Origin: Rhodocollybia butyracea
Lineage: Eukaryota > Basidiomycota > Agaricomycetes > Agaricales > Omphalotaceae
Direction of reading: 5' to 3'
Assembly (NCBI GenBank): GCA_015501585.1
Contig: JADNRY010000091.1
Span: 124,001-188,000 of the forward strand
Length of the DNA stretch: 64,000 nt
Under the pieces are notes generated by a model. The model worked only from the letters and a program-made list of their open reading frames with translations. It had not been told where the DNA came from and did no database searches. Position numbers and translations under genes: made by a program. Shown here piece by piece: positions 45,711-57,229 of this stretch. Positions within the stretch are counted from its first letter, which is position 1; each line of letters starts with the position of its first letter.

Positions 45711-47381
45711 CTACGGAAAATCAAGCTTATAATATCTAGAGGAAGATGCGGAATTAGAAGCACGACGAGTCGGGAAGGAAGATACCAGGTATTCAGAGAT
45801 GATGAGCCGTAACGTTTTCAGACTGGGACAAATATCGAGGTGATCGCTATCGCGGGAATCGGACCTTCTGGCTAACATACCTAGATGAGAATCTTGCACG
45901 GTACGGCCACACATTATACCTGTGCTATCGATCTCAATTCGGCCCAGATCAACAATTTCTAGAACACAAAGGCTTGATGGGAGGAGAAGGAGGCACTCTG
46001 TTAGAGCTGTCGGAGTCATGGATGCCTCGAGGTTCAGCTCCCGCAGATTATCAATTCGGGACACTCTAGGATCCGATAAAGATAGCCACGGGAGAAATGG
46101 AACCTCAGTGAGAGAGGGTATTCCGGCATAAGTAACACAGAGAGTTTTTAGCGAAGGGCATGATATTCATTTGAATAAACGATGCATGTCAGGATCAGGA
46201 TGAGTATGTAAGGCATCGTGTGGCGGAATGACGAACTGGAGGTTCAAGTGCAGAAGAGAATGGAGGTTTAACACAGAGCTGGACAGCCGCAGTAAGCGTT
46301 GAATAGTGTCAAAGCTGTTGAGTGTTACCACTGCGTGGAACGAGTGAAGCCGCATATTTTTCGACAGGATGCGCAGTATGTCCGCAGATCCGAAGGGCAA
46401 GCTATCAGGTACCGACATGGTGGAGGAAGGACCTAATATGAGATGCTTAATGCTAGGAGACCAGCTGTGAGTTCGAGTGAGATATCTGATCACTTCGGAA
46501 TTGAAACCATCGAGGTGAAGGCTCTGAAGTTTCGACATCGACTTTTCTGGTATTGGGATGAGGGTAGAGAGTTTACTACCTTCGCTAGAGTACATCCCAG
46601 CAGTCTGATGGACTATTCTCATCGATTGGAGTGCCGGGAATGCAGTCCCTAAGATGATTATGGATCGTGAAAAGTCGTACATGGTTGACAGTGAAAATAT
46701 TGTAAGGTTTACAAAACGCGAGCTGCTTTGCATCAAGAATGCAATGAGTTCAAAGATATCGCTTTCGAGGTTCGCCTGTTCAGGCTGTGATGGAGATGCT
46801 GTGTAATACATTCCTCCTCTCTCTCCATGATGAATCACAAGTGATAGGGACAAGGGAAGAGAACCTGAACGGTTCAGCCATTTTGTGATGCCATTGCGAC
46901 GTTGTATCAGTTTTCCATCGAATAAGTGGTTGGAGGATGGAAGACTAATACGGAGTGAGCTCCACAGTTGGGGTAAGCTAACTGCAACGGCTCTCCACTT
47001 TTGACAAACAAACAGCAACACAAGAGGTGCTTCCATAATCAGGGAGGGTAGTGGGGTGAGCATCGAGGGTAGACAGTGAGGAAATATTTCGCTCAAAAGT
47101 TCAACAGGTAAGCTGTGCCAGCCGTTGGATGGAATTAGACTGGCACCCGAGTGAACTCGAGAGGCACTGGGAATTTGGAGAGCATCAACTTGAGTGCCAG
47201 TGCGAGTTACTAAGCGCAAGGACGAGTCACAAACTCTGTGAGCTAGTGAGACCTGTGTCTGCAAAATAGCATTCTTCCTAGCCCTGGGGCTGGGGCGAAC
47301 CAGTTCATCTGCTGCATCATTTAGCCCCTCTCCCAAGGTTGAGGCACAATTTCGGTATGTTGTGGGATACAAATGGCTCAT
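45711..47381 (-). pseudogene. F-box-like gene with one nonsense codon
   Basis: It is paralogous to the gene at 30,992-32,701 along its whole length. The start is MSHLYPTTYRNCASTLGEGL. The F-box-like domain reads WHSLPVELLSEIFPHCLP and LLFVCQKWRAVAVSLPQLW. Leucine-rich segments follow to MHRLFK, where TGA (46,167-46,169) replaces a serine codon of the paralog. The same frame then continues with CPSLKTL and IDNLRELNLEASM to the natural stop at 45,711. Apart from this codon the frame looks preserved. The first 404 residues, with the F-box domain, could still be made. It has an insertion of about 30 residues between the head and the F-box relative to the paralog. Confidence 0.75.
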
Positions 47382-49028
47382 AGTACCCCAGTAGTGCTGG
47401 AACGCCTATTCTGCGGATGCTGCCCGAAGATCTGCGTAATATCTCTAGATCAACAACAAAGTATCCATTCAACTTCCAAGAACATACAGAGCAAATCGGG
47501 TGCGACCCCAGTAGCCTGTACAGCCAGAAATATCCTTAGTCGGCACAAGCGCAGTGCAACAGAGAGTGAAAGGCTTTGTATTCTGGTCAATTTCAGACAG
47601 CGGGATGGACCCTGCTTGGTGGAGATTCCAACAACGGGGGGTAAAGGCAACACGCGAAAGACCAATGAAAGCTCAACTGTACATCCCAATTAGATATTTA
47701 CATAAATGGCTAAGCAACTACGCACAGAACAGTCGATAAGTACTTCTGGATTGCGGGGATCATAGAGCAATGCAAAGGAAAGAAGGAGGGATTTATTACA
47801 CGGCAGGCATGGTAAAAAAGTTGAACGCCTCAACCTCGTGTTCAAGCATGGAACAGATTCATCGATGAAGGTTAACCTTGAAGCGCTATCTTTTTCCCAC
47901 GTCCAAAACACCTTCCTTTCATCATCTTCGTCCTCAATGGCCGTACGGTGCTGGTTCTGACTGAGTTTTCTTTTTCAGAGCTCTATATGCATTTTGCCTT
48001 GTTTGGGACACTGACATTGCAAACGGACGTGATTCTGCGCCACTCCACAACTCCCCCTTATGCACGCATTGGAGATATGGCTACCAGATAGGCTGAACCA
48101 CCGATAGTCAGATGTTTCAATAATTTCCAGACATGGCCAATTAAATTTTACTCTGCGAATGAGAAGTGGCATGTTGCTCGCAGCTTCCTTGATGTACTCC
48201 TTCAATATAAAGAGTCAACTAGATAGCGAGTAAAGGAGGAAAGTGCCCAAAACTACAACCGTAAGACTATCAGGTCGGGTAAGCAGTTTCTCCATCTCTA
48301 CTGGGATTCTCTAGGGGGAAAGGACAGTGAATCAAGAGTATGAGCGAAAGCGCCACAGAGCGTACCCCGTCTACTGGGGTCTACTATCCGATGCTTGTGT
48401 TGTAAATACTCGGCGCAGGGAACTGAATAAGCCGTGAGGCTTGAGAGATAGAGGAGAACTGGATAACTACTATAGATACTGGCTTTGGAGAGAGCCTTAT
48501 ATACTGTACATACTGTATAATATTGCGATCCGGCTACCTAATCTCCGGAGTTGCCACATCGGCAATATACAACAGCTTGCTCCTCCTTGTCAGTGTGGCA
48601 GCATTTTCTATGCAAGCTATATTTTCAATAAATCTAGTCATAGGTTGTCCGAGCTGGAAGGAACTAACTTGAATCGCGTTTGACTTGATCACATTAATAT
48701 ATCTCTCGTCATCTTATATTCATGGTGGGATATCGTGAATCAATGTATCAGCCTGTCTCGCAAGAGCGGTGTGTAGCACTCTTGGTGTAAAGTAAGTAGT
48801 GTCCACATCATGTATTGCTACGCCAGGAAGAAAGGATCTAGAGAGTTCATGCGTCATAGATGAGCTCAAGATAATTGATGCAGTAATCCTTGCCTACTTT
48901 CTACCCAATCAAGCGTGAAATTTTTGATATGAATACTTCAGCTAGTACATGACAATTAGGATATATGTACCACGAATGATAAATGCACAATAGGCCCTCA
49001 ATAAATCGATCAAATAGATAGATGAATA
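47382..49028. other. Duplicate of the 32.7-33.9 kb segment
   Basis: 47,400-48,000 follows 32,740-33,540 in patches. 47,990-48,200 keeps a decayed form of the small ORF at 33,345-33,668. 48,220-48,950 has no recognised gene. 48,955-49,028 is the 3' flank of CVNH 3, matching 33,860 and 36,900. Confidence 0.45.
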
Positions 49029-50087
49029 CTAGTGCTTTCCGTTCACCAGTGAAACCTCCTTTATCTCCATCTCCTTGACATCCCTGCTCAACACTATATC
49101 CTCGCCAAAGACATGCAACTTTGACCCGGTGTTAACCGAGGAGTGCACCTGCGCATGTGCACTGACACCCTGCACCATCACCTCCATGCTCTGCGATATG
49201 TGCTCATACGCAGACTTTGTCACCACCTCGATTGCTCCTGCGATAGCCAGAGCCATGATAGAGCTCATCTGTGCGGTGACATGCTCCACCGTCGAATGGG
49301 CGATCTTGTTCATAGTGGCTTGCATAACGGGGTGTGCGGCGATGATGGAAAAGTCGGGCTCAGCAACGACCTTGAACTTCATCCAAGGGACTTCGCTGAG
49401 CATGGTCGAAAGGGATTCGTTGTATTCAATGACGACAATAACACCGTTGTCGGAGCGGAGTCTAGCGGCGAGGTCAAACCAGCACTCTTTGATTGCATGG
49501 CCGTCGCTGAGTTTGCATTTAGCGAAAAGTTTTGTTCCTTCGATTCGGAATCCCTCGGATGTACGGTGGAAGTCTTTGTAGCCCCACTTCAACTCGCCGT
49601 TGATGTTACCGAGGTACTTGTGGAGGTCGAAGGTAGAAACCTTCCAGTGTTCGCCATCTGCTAGAAGACACTCGGCTGAGAGAATACCTTCAGCTGATAC
49701 ATGGTGTTTCCTGGTGCTCTGGGCGAAGGACATTGTCATCGTCCTGGAGGAAAGATGTCAATGTCAAACAATAAATGAAAACATAGTTTGACTAACCTCA
49801 CGCTCTTATAGCTTGACTTTGTTTCAGAGTAGGACTCTGAAAAGTATTGGCTCTTCTCGGAAACAGCAGTTGAACTACTGCTTGAGCTCATGCTAGTGCT
49901 TCTGGCTATTGAATCAACGCTGCTCTTAGCAGAGGTGTCGACTTTTAAATCTTCGGCACTACATGGGTTGATCGTAAGTTCAAATACGGAACTCGAGTTG
50001 AAGACATATCACTCACGCTTTCACAGCGGCAAGCACGGCGGGCTTGGCTTGAGGTTGAGGAGTTTTTACAGAGTTGGTAGAAGACAT
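49029..50087 (-). CDS. CVNH (cyanovirin-N homology) protein 3
   Basis: Exons are 50,017-50,087, 49,797-49,958 and 49,029-49,743, with the same exon lengths as CVNH 1 (71, 162 and 715 nt), giving 315 residues. The CVNH part is nearly identical to CVNH 1 (GILSAECLLADGEHWKVSTF, GFRIEGTKLFAKCKLSDGHA), and the tail again ends KEVSLVNGKH. The near identity of exon 3 against more divergent introns and flanks suggests recent duplication or gene conversion. A glycan-binding role is inferred from the domain only. No signal peptide is seen. The frame is intact and the promoter motifs are shared, so it is probably expressed. Confidence 0.82.
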
Positions 50088-50255
50088 CGTGTTTCTGTTT
50101 GAGCTAATATCGTATCAGATGACAATATGCAAGCGTCTCTATCAACGTACCTAGGATGTGAGATGTAGAGCTGGAGTTGCTGAATGAAGAATGGGGGATA
50201 TGAGATGGGGTTGAAGTGCTGTGAACTGAGGAAAGACTGTTGTTTCGTGCTGACC

Positions 50256-50366
50256 TTTATACCTTTTGAGAGGCAATGAATTCTGTATTAAAGAGGTCGA
50301 AAATTTCTGTATGAGGAGGTTAGATCGCCGGGTTCCTCAGCAGAAAATGTCCCGAGTCCCAATGCA
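50256..50366 (-). promoter_or_regulatory. CVNH 3 promoter: TATA and shared motif
   Basis: Minus-strand TATAAA (50,256-50,261) lies 169 bp upstream of the start. The shared motif (TCCCGAGTCCC on the plus strand) is at 50,350-50,360, followed by TTCAGGGGAGCGTGTTGAG at about 50,384. Order and spacing match CVNH 1. Confidence 0.55.
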
Positions 50367-50399
50367 CTTGAAGCAGCTGCAAATTCAGGGGAGCGTGTT

Positions 50400-52283
50400 G
50401 AGATGCGTCGGTGGTGAACCTTTTCCGTTCATATCAATTACTCTAAGAACGCTTGATACACTCAGGAACAGGGCGGTCCAGGAGAGAACAAGTTTCTACT
50501 GTAGTGGAAATTTGTATGAACGATATGAGAAGTAGTATGAGAAGGGCCATCCAATTAGCAGCTGTGCCTGAGCTTTGAGCCTAATCAGTTCAGGACCTTG
50601 CTTTCAGGAGCGCGAGGATCCCTGATAATGGAATCTATTGAGAACTCGAATCATTAACTTTTGACCGAAGATTTGGCCGTCCTCCATGGGCAGTTGTTTG
50701 GAGGTTGCAGGTTGAGGGCGAAATGATACCCAATTTTGACAAACAAGGATTTAGCCTTCACTACGATTATCAGCTCTACTGTGTATTAGCGCCACCCACA
50801 GCGGCGCCCCAGAACCGGTAACATTCATTATTGACATTCTATACATTGTCATCTCAGGTGCCAATTCAACGACGTATAAGTACCAACCTAGTACAGATAC
50901 GATGGAGGTGCTCGCTGTCCTTGAGAAATGTAGATATGAACTTTGAAACGTGATTATATCTCAATAAAGGTTGGGACAGAGGAGAAATAATTTGCGTTGA
51001 CGATGTCTTGCCTACTAACCCAACGACGGTGGATGTCTAGGGCGCCAGTATGTATTTGAAGGACCTAGTATGACCTTGAACGCCGCTACTTAACAGTTGG
51101 TTCGCGATTGGCCTCGAAAGTTCCCCTTAGGTAACTGAATCGGAGGCTAGCCATCACCGACTTGTTAATGTATATACTTAGTTGCGCCAAGTTCGGAGTT
51201 ATGATGAATACTTGCATGGACTATCATTCAATGAGTAAAATTGCGATTTGGAATGTGATACCCAGCTTTGACTTCAGGAATGAACGAAGACAAGAGTTTT
51301 CTTGACGGTAGTATACGACATTTCGTGTCAATGAGCAAATGTGAATCGTTTGAACATCCCCGAGTAGAAACAAGCGTGTTCAGTGTCCTCATTCATAGCA
51401 AGTGAATCGCGAGAGCTACTTTGTAACGGGACAGAGAGCATCATGTGGGCGCAAAGGAGTTCAGCGATTTATTTGGACTGTAAATTCAAGGTAGACGGGA
51501 GATCGTGGCAGAGAGGTACATGTTCCTGTGTTCCTCTCTCTAGATCTGGCCGTGTAGCTATAGGACCGAGATCGTGTACACATACAACTGGTGGGGACTG
51601 ATATCAATAGGAATGACACTGGCTGCAGTAAGTCCCATCTTGAAGGCGATCTTGCGAAAACATGGGTCAGAGATAACTTGAAAGTATCGTCCCACTCACC
51701 GTAATGCCTTTTGTAAAACCTCCAATCTAGGCGACTTTTCTAATCCAAGTACCCCATTTCCCTATTATCCGTTGCATACTATTGCTGTATATGAGCTTTA
51801 TGCGAGAGATTTTCGAGTCCTTTGGGCGACATGGTGGGAGCGGAAGAGCATTGATTCCGGCCGGCACTCTCATCCGGAACGATATCCCGATCCTGACTGC
51901 AGTGTTTACACTTGGAATCTTGCACGCACTGATTCGCGCGGTGCGAATACATGTACTAGAAGTAATTTATCCGTATTTATTCCGAGTAATTCAGCCTTGG
52001 ACATTGTTCGGAAGTTTAATAGTCAGAAATGTTTTTCACTTTTCGCCTTCTAGACCTCACCCGTTAAGAACGTATAAAAAACAAAGAGAGGATACTTGAC
52101 AGAATCTACGAGACCTTTCCTAGAGCAATCACAAGATTATAACACTTTGTACTGAAACCGAGTATAAGACCATAGGTATGCCGAATTTTCATGGGATCAT
52201 CTTGGGACGATAAGTCGCACTTGAACCGAATCCAGAACCGCTGCCAGCTCCCAAACGAGAATCAAGTTCATATTTGTGGTATC
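50400..52283. other. CVNH 3 upstream region and unassigned sequence
   Basis: 50,730-51,190 duplicates 38,640-39,060. 51,260-51,300 resembles 345-400. A plus-strand stretch at 51,772-52,099 is open in two frames, and part of it (GGGAGCGGAAGAGCATTGA) resembles sequence at 55,380-55,420. No family was recognised. Confidence 0.4.
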
Positions 52284-54017
52284 CTAAATAAACTCCATAT
52301 GCACGTCCAAGTCGGGTATATCATAAATTTCCCTGATTTCCCGGATTTCATCTGTGCTCTCAACCTCTGTCAGGACCACCTTCTGCAATCGAGCAACAAC
52401 CTTTCCATCGGTTTCTTCCTCGCCTCGAATGCGCGATAGAATCATAGGCACTATCTCCGAGGGGCATTCCCAGTCGAGTCCATATATGGAATCGGTAGCA
52501 CGCAATACAAGGTGGGTGATATACGGAAGAATAAGAGGTTGACCTCTGGTGTAGGTCATCGCTTTGATGAGAACGGCCAACCGGACAAATTCGTCTAGCC
52601 TCATCCCAAAAGAACGAACGGAAGGACAAGCGGCTAGTATTGGCAAGACTCTGCTTGAGAAAACTTCGTTATCGGATATGGGAAAGTCTACGAGTTCCAG
52701 AGACCGCAAGGTGATCGAGGAGCGCACTTGAAAATCAACCAAATCGGAAGCATCAGCAATGTAGCAGTACGGAGCGTCGCATCTAAGCGCTAGATGTTCA
52801 AGCTTTGGCGCTGTGATATATTGCAAAAGGCTGTTACTGGCCTCCCAGATCACCTTGTTATAGGAGAGCTCTAGTGAGCGCAGATGAGGGAGAGATGAGG
52901 AGAGATTGGGCAGGGATCTAAACACTGAGTGGTACTCTCCAATGAGAATCTCGAGGGTAATGAGATTCCGACATTCGGATAACACTTCAACGAAGCCGTT
53001 TAGTGGTAGACCCTCAGACACACCATCCATCTTCCTCAAATCGAGTCTAAGTGATGTAAGTTGAGCAAGAGGTACGTGGAAATCATCCAGTACCGGTCGG
53101 AATGCGTTGGCAGGCTCGACGACTCGAACATCACGAAGTTTGGGCGCCTTGAGAAGGGTGAGGGGAACGTAAGGGCCAAAGGCTTGGATACTTTCGATGA
53201 CTATGGTCAACGAGATTGTTTCCAAGAGAGGAAACTCCAACTCATTGAAGCAAGTAAGCAGAGCAAACATCTCCGCAGATGCTGTTATTTCAATCGAGCG
53301 AATTTGTGGGGAAAATTCGACGAGTGAATCAATAACGCATCTGGCCTTGTGCATAAGCGCTATGTTCACTACTGGAGGCCAAGAACTCGCAAATCTGGAC
53401 TCGGGATCATCATCGACAACCTGGGTAGTCAAGACTAACTCGATGTCTAAAGGCATACCGAGACTTCGACTGAACCATTGTTTGACCGAGGGAGCATCGT
53501 CATCCAGAAGAATCCTCCAATGCGAACGAATATCGAGATATAATCTCGACCAGACACGTGGAGTAGCGTAGAGAGCATTCCTCCACGCTTTACAGGCGCC
53601 GCCCACAGCCAAAATATACCCAGGATCATATTCAATATAGTTCGTAAGACAAACAAGCTCGAAGATCAAGGAAAGGATCTCGAGTGGCACACGGCGGATA
53701 GGTGAAAGGATGTTCCGGTGCATAGCGATGACAGTGCTTAACTGTTGCATCCACCCATCGATTTTCGCAGCAATTTCAGGTGATTTTGAGCCGGTCATCT
53801 GCATCAGCATCTGGTCTATATGATGTGTCTGGGCTAGCAGAACTTCGAATTCGGATAGAGAAGTTTGGAGACAAGATATATCGGAGTGTGTGAGATTTAC
53901 CGGCCATTCGATTTGCGCAAGACCAAGATAGTATCCGACTGCATGGCTGAAGGGCATAGGTTCCAAGCTCTTTGAGTAGAATGCAGATGAAAGACAAAGG
54001 AAACGGATTAAAAACAC
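52284..54017 (-). CDS. F-box-like/leucine-rich protein
   Basis: This is a single-exon frame of 577 residues. The annotated start gives MFLIRFLCLSSAFYSKSLEP; a start at residue 22 (MPFSHAVGYYLGL, 53,954) is equally possible. After a helical N-terminal part (DISCLQTSLSEFEVLLAQTH) the F-box-like domain begins at about residue 105: PIRRVPLEILSLIFELVCLT, then GGACKAWRNALYATPRVWSR. The rest is leucine-rich (for example LPHLRSLELSYNKVIWEASN, APKLEHLALRC). Families of this architecture act as SCF ubiquitin-ligase adaptors; the target is unknown. The frame is intact. Two damaged copies lie downstream at 55,682 and 61,895. A CACGTG box (54,034-54,039) lies just upstream and is conserved at 62,783. Confidence 0.85.
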   Translation of the reverse strand: MFLIRFLCLSSAFYSKSLEPMPFSHAVGYYLGLAQIEWPVNLTHSDISCLQTSLSEFEVLLAQTHHIDQMLMQMTGSKSPEIAAKIDGWMQQLSTVIAMHRNILSPIRRVPLEILSLIFELVCLTNYIEYDPGYILAVGGACKAWRNALYATPRVWSRLYLDIRSHWRILLDDDAPSVKQWFSRSLGMPLDIELVLTTQVVDDDPESRFASSWPPVVNIALMHKARCVIDSLVEFSPQIRSIEITASAEMFALLTCFNELEFPLLETISLTIVIESIQAFGPYVPLTLLKAPKLRDVRVVEPANAFRPVLDDFHVPLAQLTSLRLDLRKMDGVSEGLPLNGFVEVLSECRNLITLEILIGEYHSVFRSLPNLSSSLPHLRSLELSYNKVIWEASNSLLQYITAPKLEHLALRCDAPYCYIADASDLVDFQVRSSITLRSLELVDFPISDNEVFSSRVLPILAACPSVRSFGMRLDEFVRLAVLIKAMTYTRGQPLILPYITHLVLRATDSIYGLDWECPSEIVPMILSRIRGEEETDGKVVARLQKVVLTEVESTDEIREIREIYDIPDLDVHMEFI

Positions 54018-54039
54018 GAGGCCAAAGATAAATCACGTG

Positions 54040-55681
54040 GGAAGGTCAATGGTACGATATCCCTTTAGCGTTTACCCTAGCGAGTGCTAGTCAGAAAGAC
54101 GGAGTCCGTTATTGAAGAGTCTCAGAGAACGTACCTGTTGAATATTAGGCGTACTGACTTTCCGACAGTTCTTCAGTAAAAGACGACAGGTTGCCAGTCA
54201 TTGAAAAGTAGAGATGATGTACAATCAGTACATTATAACCAACCAATGCGTCCTGGTGGCATATTAGTACAAAGTCTCTAATACGTCCATGAGAAACGGT
54301 AATCTAATAACACTCGTGGAGGGATCCAAACCTTCGATGAGAGCACATATACATTCATATACCATTCCGTTATCGAGTTACCGAGAGAGCGTCTTCTTCG
54401 AGAGGGATTGGTCTTGGATATGGGGGTCATGCAACAGCCTAAAGCACATCATACATGATGAGTGGTTTGATAAGCTAGAAAAACGAAAAACACGAACATG
54501 AATCATTGCTCTTTCAAGTTCTAGAAGGAACGCTGCTCCTGGACCAGTGTCGAGCGAAAACACTTTGAACATGCAGTTATCCAGCCGTCCTGGAGGTTTA
54601 TTGTGTGAAGCATGAATCCAGTCGTAGAAGAGAGTCTATAGCGATATTAGTTGATTATGGCGCATCAAGGTAAGATGTCTGGAGTCACCTGTGCTGTTGG
54701 TCGCCACCAACCACGTCGTACAGATTGAGGAAATAAAGCAAGAAGAAAGTCGCATTTGATAGTGAACATTTGAACGGTGGCCAAAAGAAGGCATAGAATG
54801 AGCGCTCCCAGTGCCGGGGAAGCTTTGAAGTGTCATTGAGCAACAACGTAACGAACAGAAACAAGTGTACTATAGTGGCGTGTAGGTTATCGGTGGATTC
54901 TCCTTCCCATACCCGACAAGATCCAACAAGTGGACGGAGAGACTCAGAGAGCTTCGTTGTACCGGCACAGAGGATACTATAGTGCGACCACGCGAAGGTT
55001 TCATTGGAACGTCGAGTTGGACCGTGATGGAAATTAGGTGGAATGACGGAGAGGTACGTTCCCAAGCTCTTCTCCTTGGCCCGAGATCATGAACACATCC
55101 AAATGGTAGAAAGTATTAGCGCTGCGGTAGCCTTGAAGCTAAGGAGACCTTCTAAAATTATATAAGTCGGAGAAAACTTGGAAGTATTGCCTTACGCACC
55201 ATGGCTTTGTAAAGAAAAAAAAACACTACGACTTTTCAGTACTCAATTACCATTTTGTCTTCTCTTTACAAGGTACAGTCACATAATGATATTATTGCTG
55301 AATATGAGCATTACGCCGCGTGAGTAATTCTTCCGGTATCCAGATATCCAAGGGCTGTAGAAGAAGAGATGGTGGTAAAGATGGTGGACTCCGGGAGCGG
55401 CGCTTTGGTCGGTCCGTTACAGCCGGATTTCTCCATCCGATAGACGTTTTGCGACATCGCTATAACGCGTGTTTAGATCTACGCAGGTGATATTGCTCAA
55501 TTAAGTCATTCCGAACTTCTTATAAACCAGAGTACTAAATAGTCTGGGAAGGATAGGTCGCACTTCAGCCAAGTTGTTAGTTCTCAAACGAGCGTCAAGT
55601 TTATATTTCATTGTATCCCATCTGTCATGAATTGTCACACTGCATACTGAATATGAATATTTGAATACCGAGTACTGAGGC
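54040..55681. other. Flank of the F-box gene, duplicated at 62.8-64 kb
   Basis: 54,060-55,080 corresponds to 62,815-63,560 (CTTTAGCGTTTAC, ATGTACAATCAGTACATTAT, CGATATTAG..TGATTATGG, GTGCCGGGGAAGCTTTGAAG) and 55,190-55,420 to 63,625-63,850. Open frames such as 54,685-55,065 on the minus strand are shared by both copies (DNLHATIV, SMPSFGHRS), but they show no known domain. Confidence 0.45.
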
Positions 55682-56065
55682 TTAACCTACATCCTCCGGA
55701 GGGAAAATTTCGCATGCACGTCTAAATCGAAAATATTGTAAATTTCTCGGAACGCCTCTGTTCTCACAATGTCTGTCAGGACCACCTTCTGTAATCGAGA
55801 AACTACCACTCCATCGGTCTCTTCTGCACCTTGAATGCGCGATAGAATCATATGCACTAGCTCCTGGGCCGACGAAGGGCATTCCAAGTCAAGTCCATAT
55901 TCTGACTCGGATGCACGCAACGAAAGGTGGGTGATATACGGAAGGATAACAGGTTGACATCTGGTGTAGATCATGGCTTGGGCGAAAGCGATAACTGGCC
56001 GGACATATCCTCTCAAAAAGTGAACCGAGGAACAAGCTGCTAGTCCAAATGCTTCTGTTAAAATT
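55682..56065 (-). pseudogene. 3' fragment of an F-box/LRR gene
   Basis: This matches the C-terminal 120 residues of the 52,284-54,017 gene: PVILPYITHLSLRASESEYG against PLILPYITHLVLRATDSIYG, then TDGVVVSRLQKVVLTD against TDGKVVARLQKVVLTE. The domain-bearing N-terminal part is missing; upstream sequence is unrelated from about 56,070. A stop-free frame covers 55,687-56,016. Confidence 0.75.
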
Positions 56066-56069
56066 CTGG

Positions 56070-57229
56070 CATTGGCTGGAGCTCTTCTTTACACCGTACT
56101 AATTGGGAACATAGAGAAAGGCACAGTCGAGGAAGGACACTTGGCGGCTGACCACATCTGCCTCGTAAAACAACCAACTCCACCTCATAATAACCAGGCG
56201 CAAAGTGGTGGATGGCTTCACGGGACTAATGTATCGACACACTATGATATTGTTAATAAAAACTGCGTGTCGAGCTCTAAAAACCCCCCTCCCTAATCTC
56301 AAATATCCAGACTATCATCAGGGCATATAATAATTTCAGTCACAAACAAGCGAGATTGTCTATATGTTTCATGTTTGAGCAAAAATTGGAAGCTAGTAGC
56401 TTCATAGGAACCTTGAACTCACAATCCCCGGAACCGTCCTAGCTCTCCGACCCAAGGGGATCACCCTACTTCAAGACCTCAACACACTGCTTACGCCGGA
56501 GCAAGCCAGCAGCATAATTTGAATAATGCCCAGGTCTTGATGTGCAGTATAGTGTGCGCTCAGCTCGGCTAGTAAGACCCCGTTCTCCTTTCCGTCGGTT
56601 TGAGCTCGTTCCTCGGCACCCCGAGTCATACATTGTCATTTATTCGATCTCTAGACTCCTATTTTCCTTGTATCTACTATTTATATTCTGGGAGCCGCAG
56701 TAGATTCAAGTTTTCCCTTGTCTAACTTGACTGTGAGCTCTCAGGTAAATTGTTTCTACAAAGTTTTCTCTATTTTCTAACTTGACTGTTACACACAGCT
56801 ACTTACTAGCCATTTTGGTCTGATTCTACGCTACCCACCCACCTTCACCCTATTTTACATTCCCTCCTATCATATGAACAATGTACTACAGTAACCATGC
56901 TCCGTGCTAATACATCCTCCCAGAAAGTCATCGCTGTCTTCAGGACGTCTCCCGTGTCTGCCGCTGTGTCTGTCTAACTTCCTTCGGGGAACAAAATGGC
57001 ACCTCGTTGATTAGAAGAATCAAACACTCGTTTGCCTACAAGACCCTACCTTCCCTGGTCAGAGTCAGGGCTTGACAACGACCGAGAACTGTTCATTGAA
57101 GAAAAAATGGTTGGGATAGTAGTCTGTAGAGACCAGTACATGTCCATATTGTATTTGTACACAGCTTGTTAACATAGGATAAGTATCTTGAGCTTCTTGG
57201 CTGGATTGCTAAGCTTTGTACTCGACAGT
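56070..57229. other. Unassigned region
   Basis: No gene was recognised. The part 56,620-56,800 is AT-rich with two CTAACTTGACTGT motifs (about 56,723 and 56,776) and pyrimidine runs, which could be LTR or promoter sequence. No termini or duplications were found. Confidence 0.3.
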
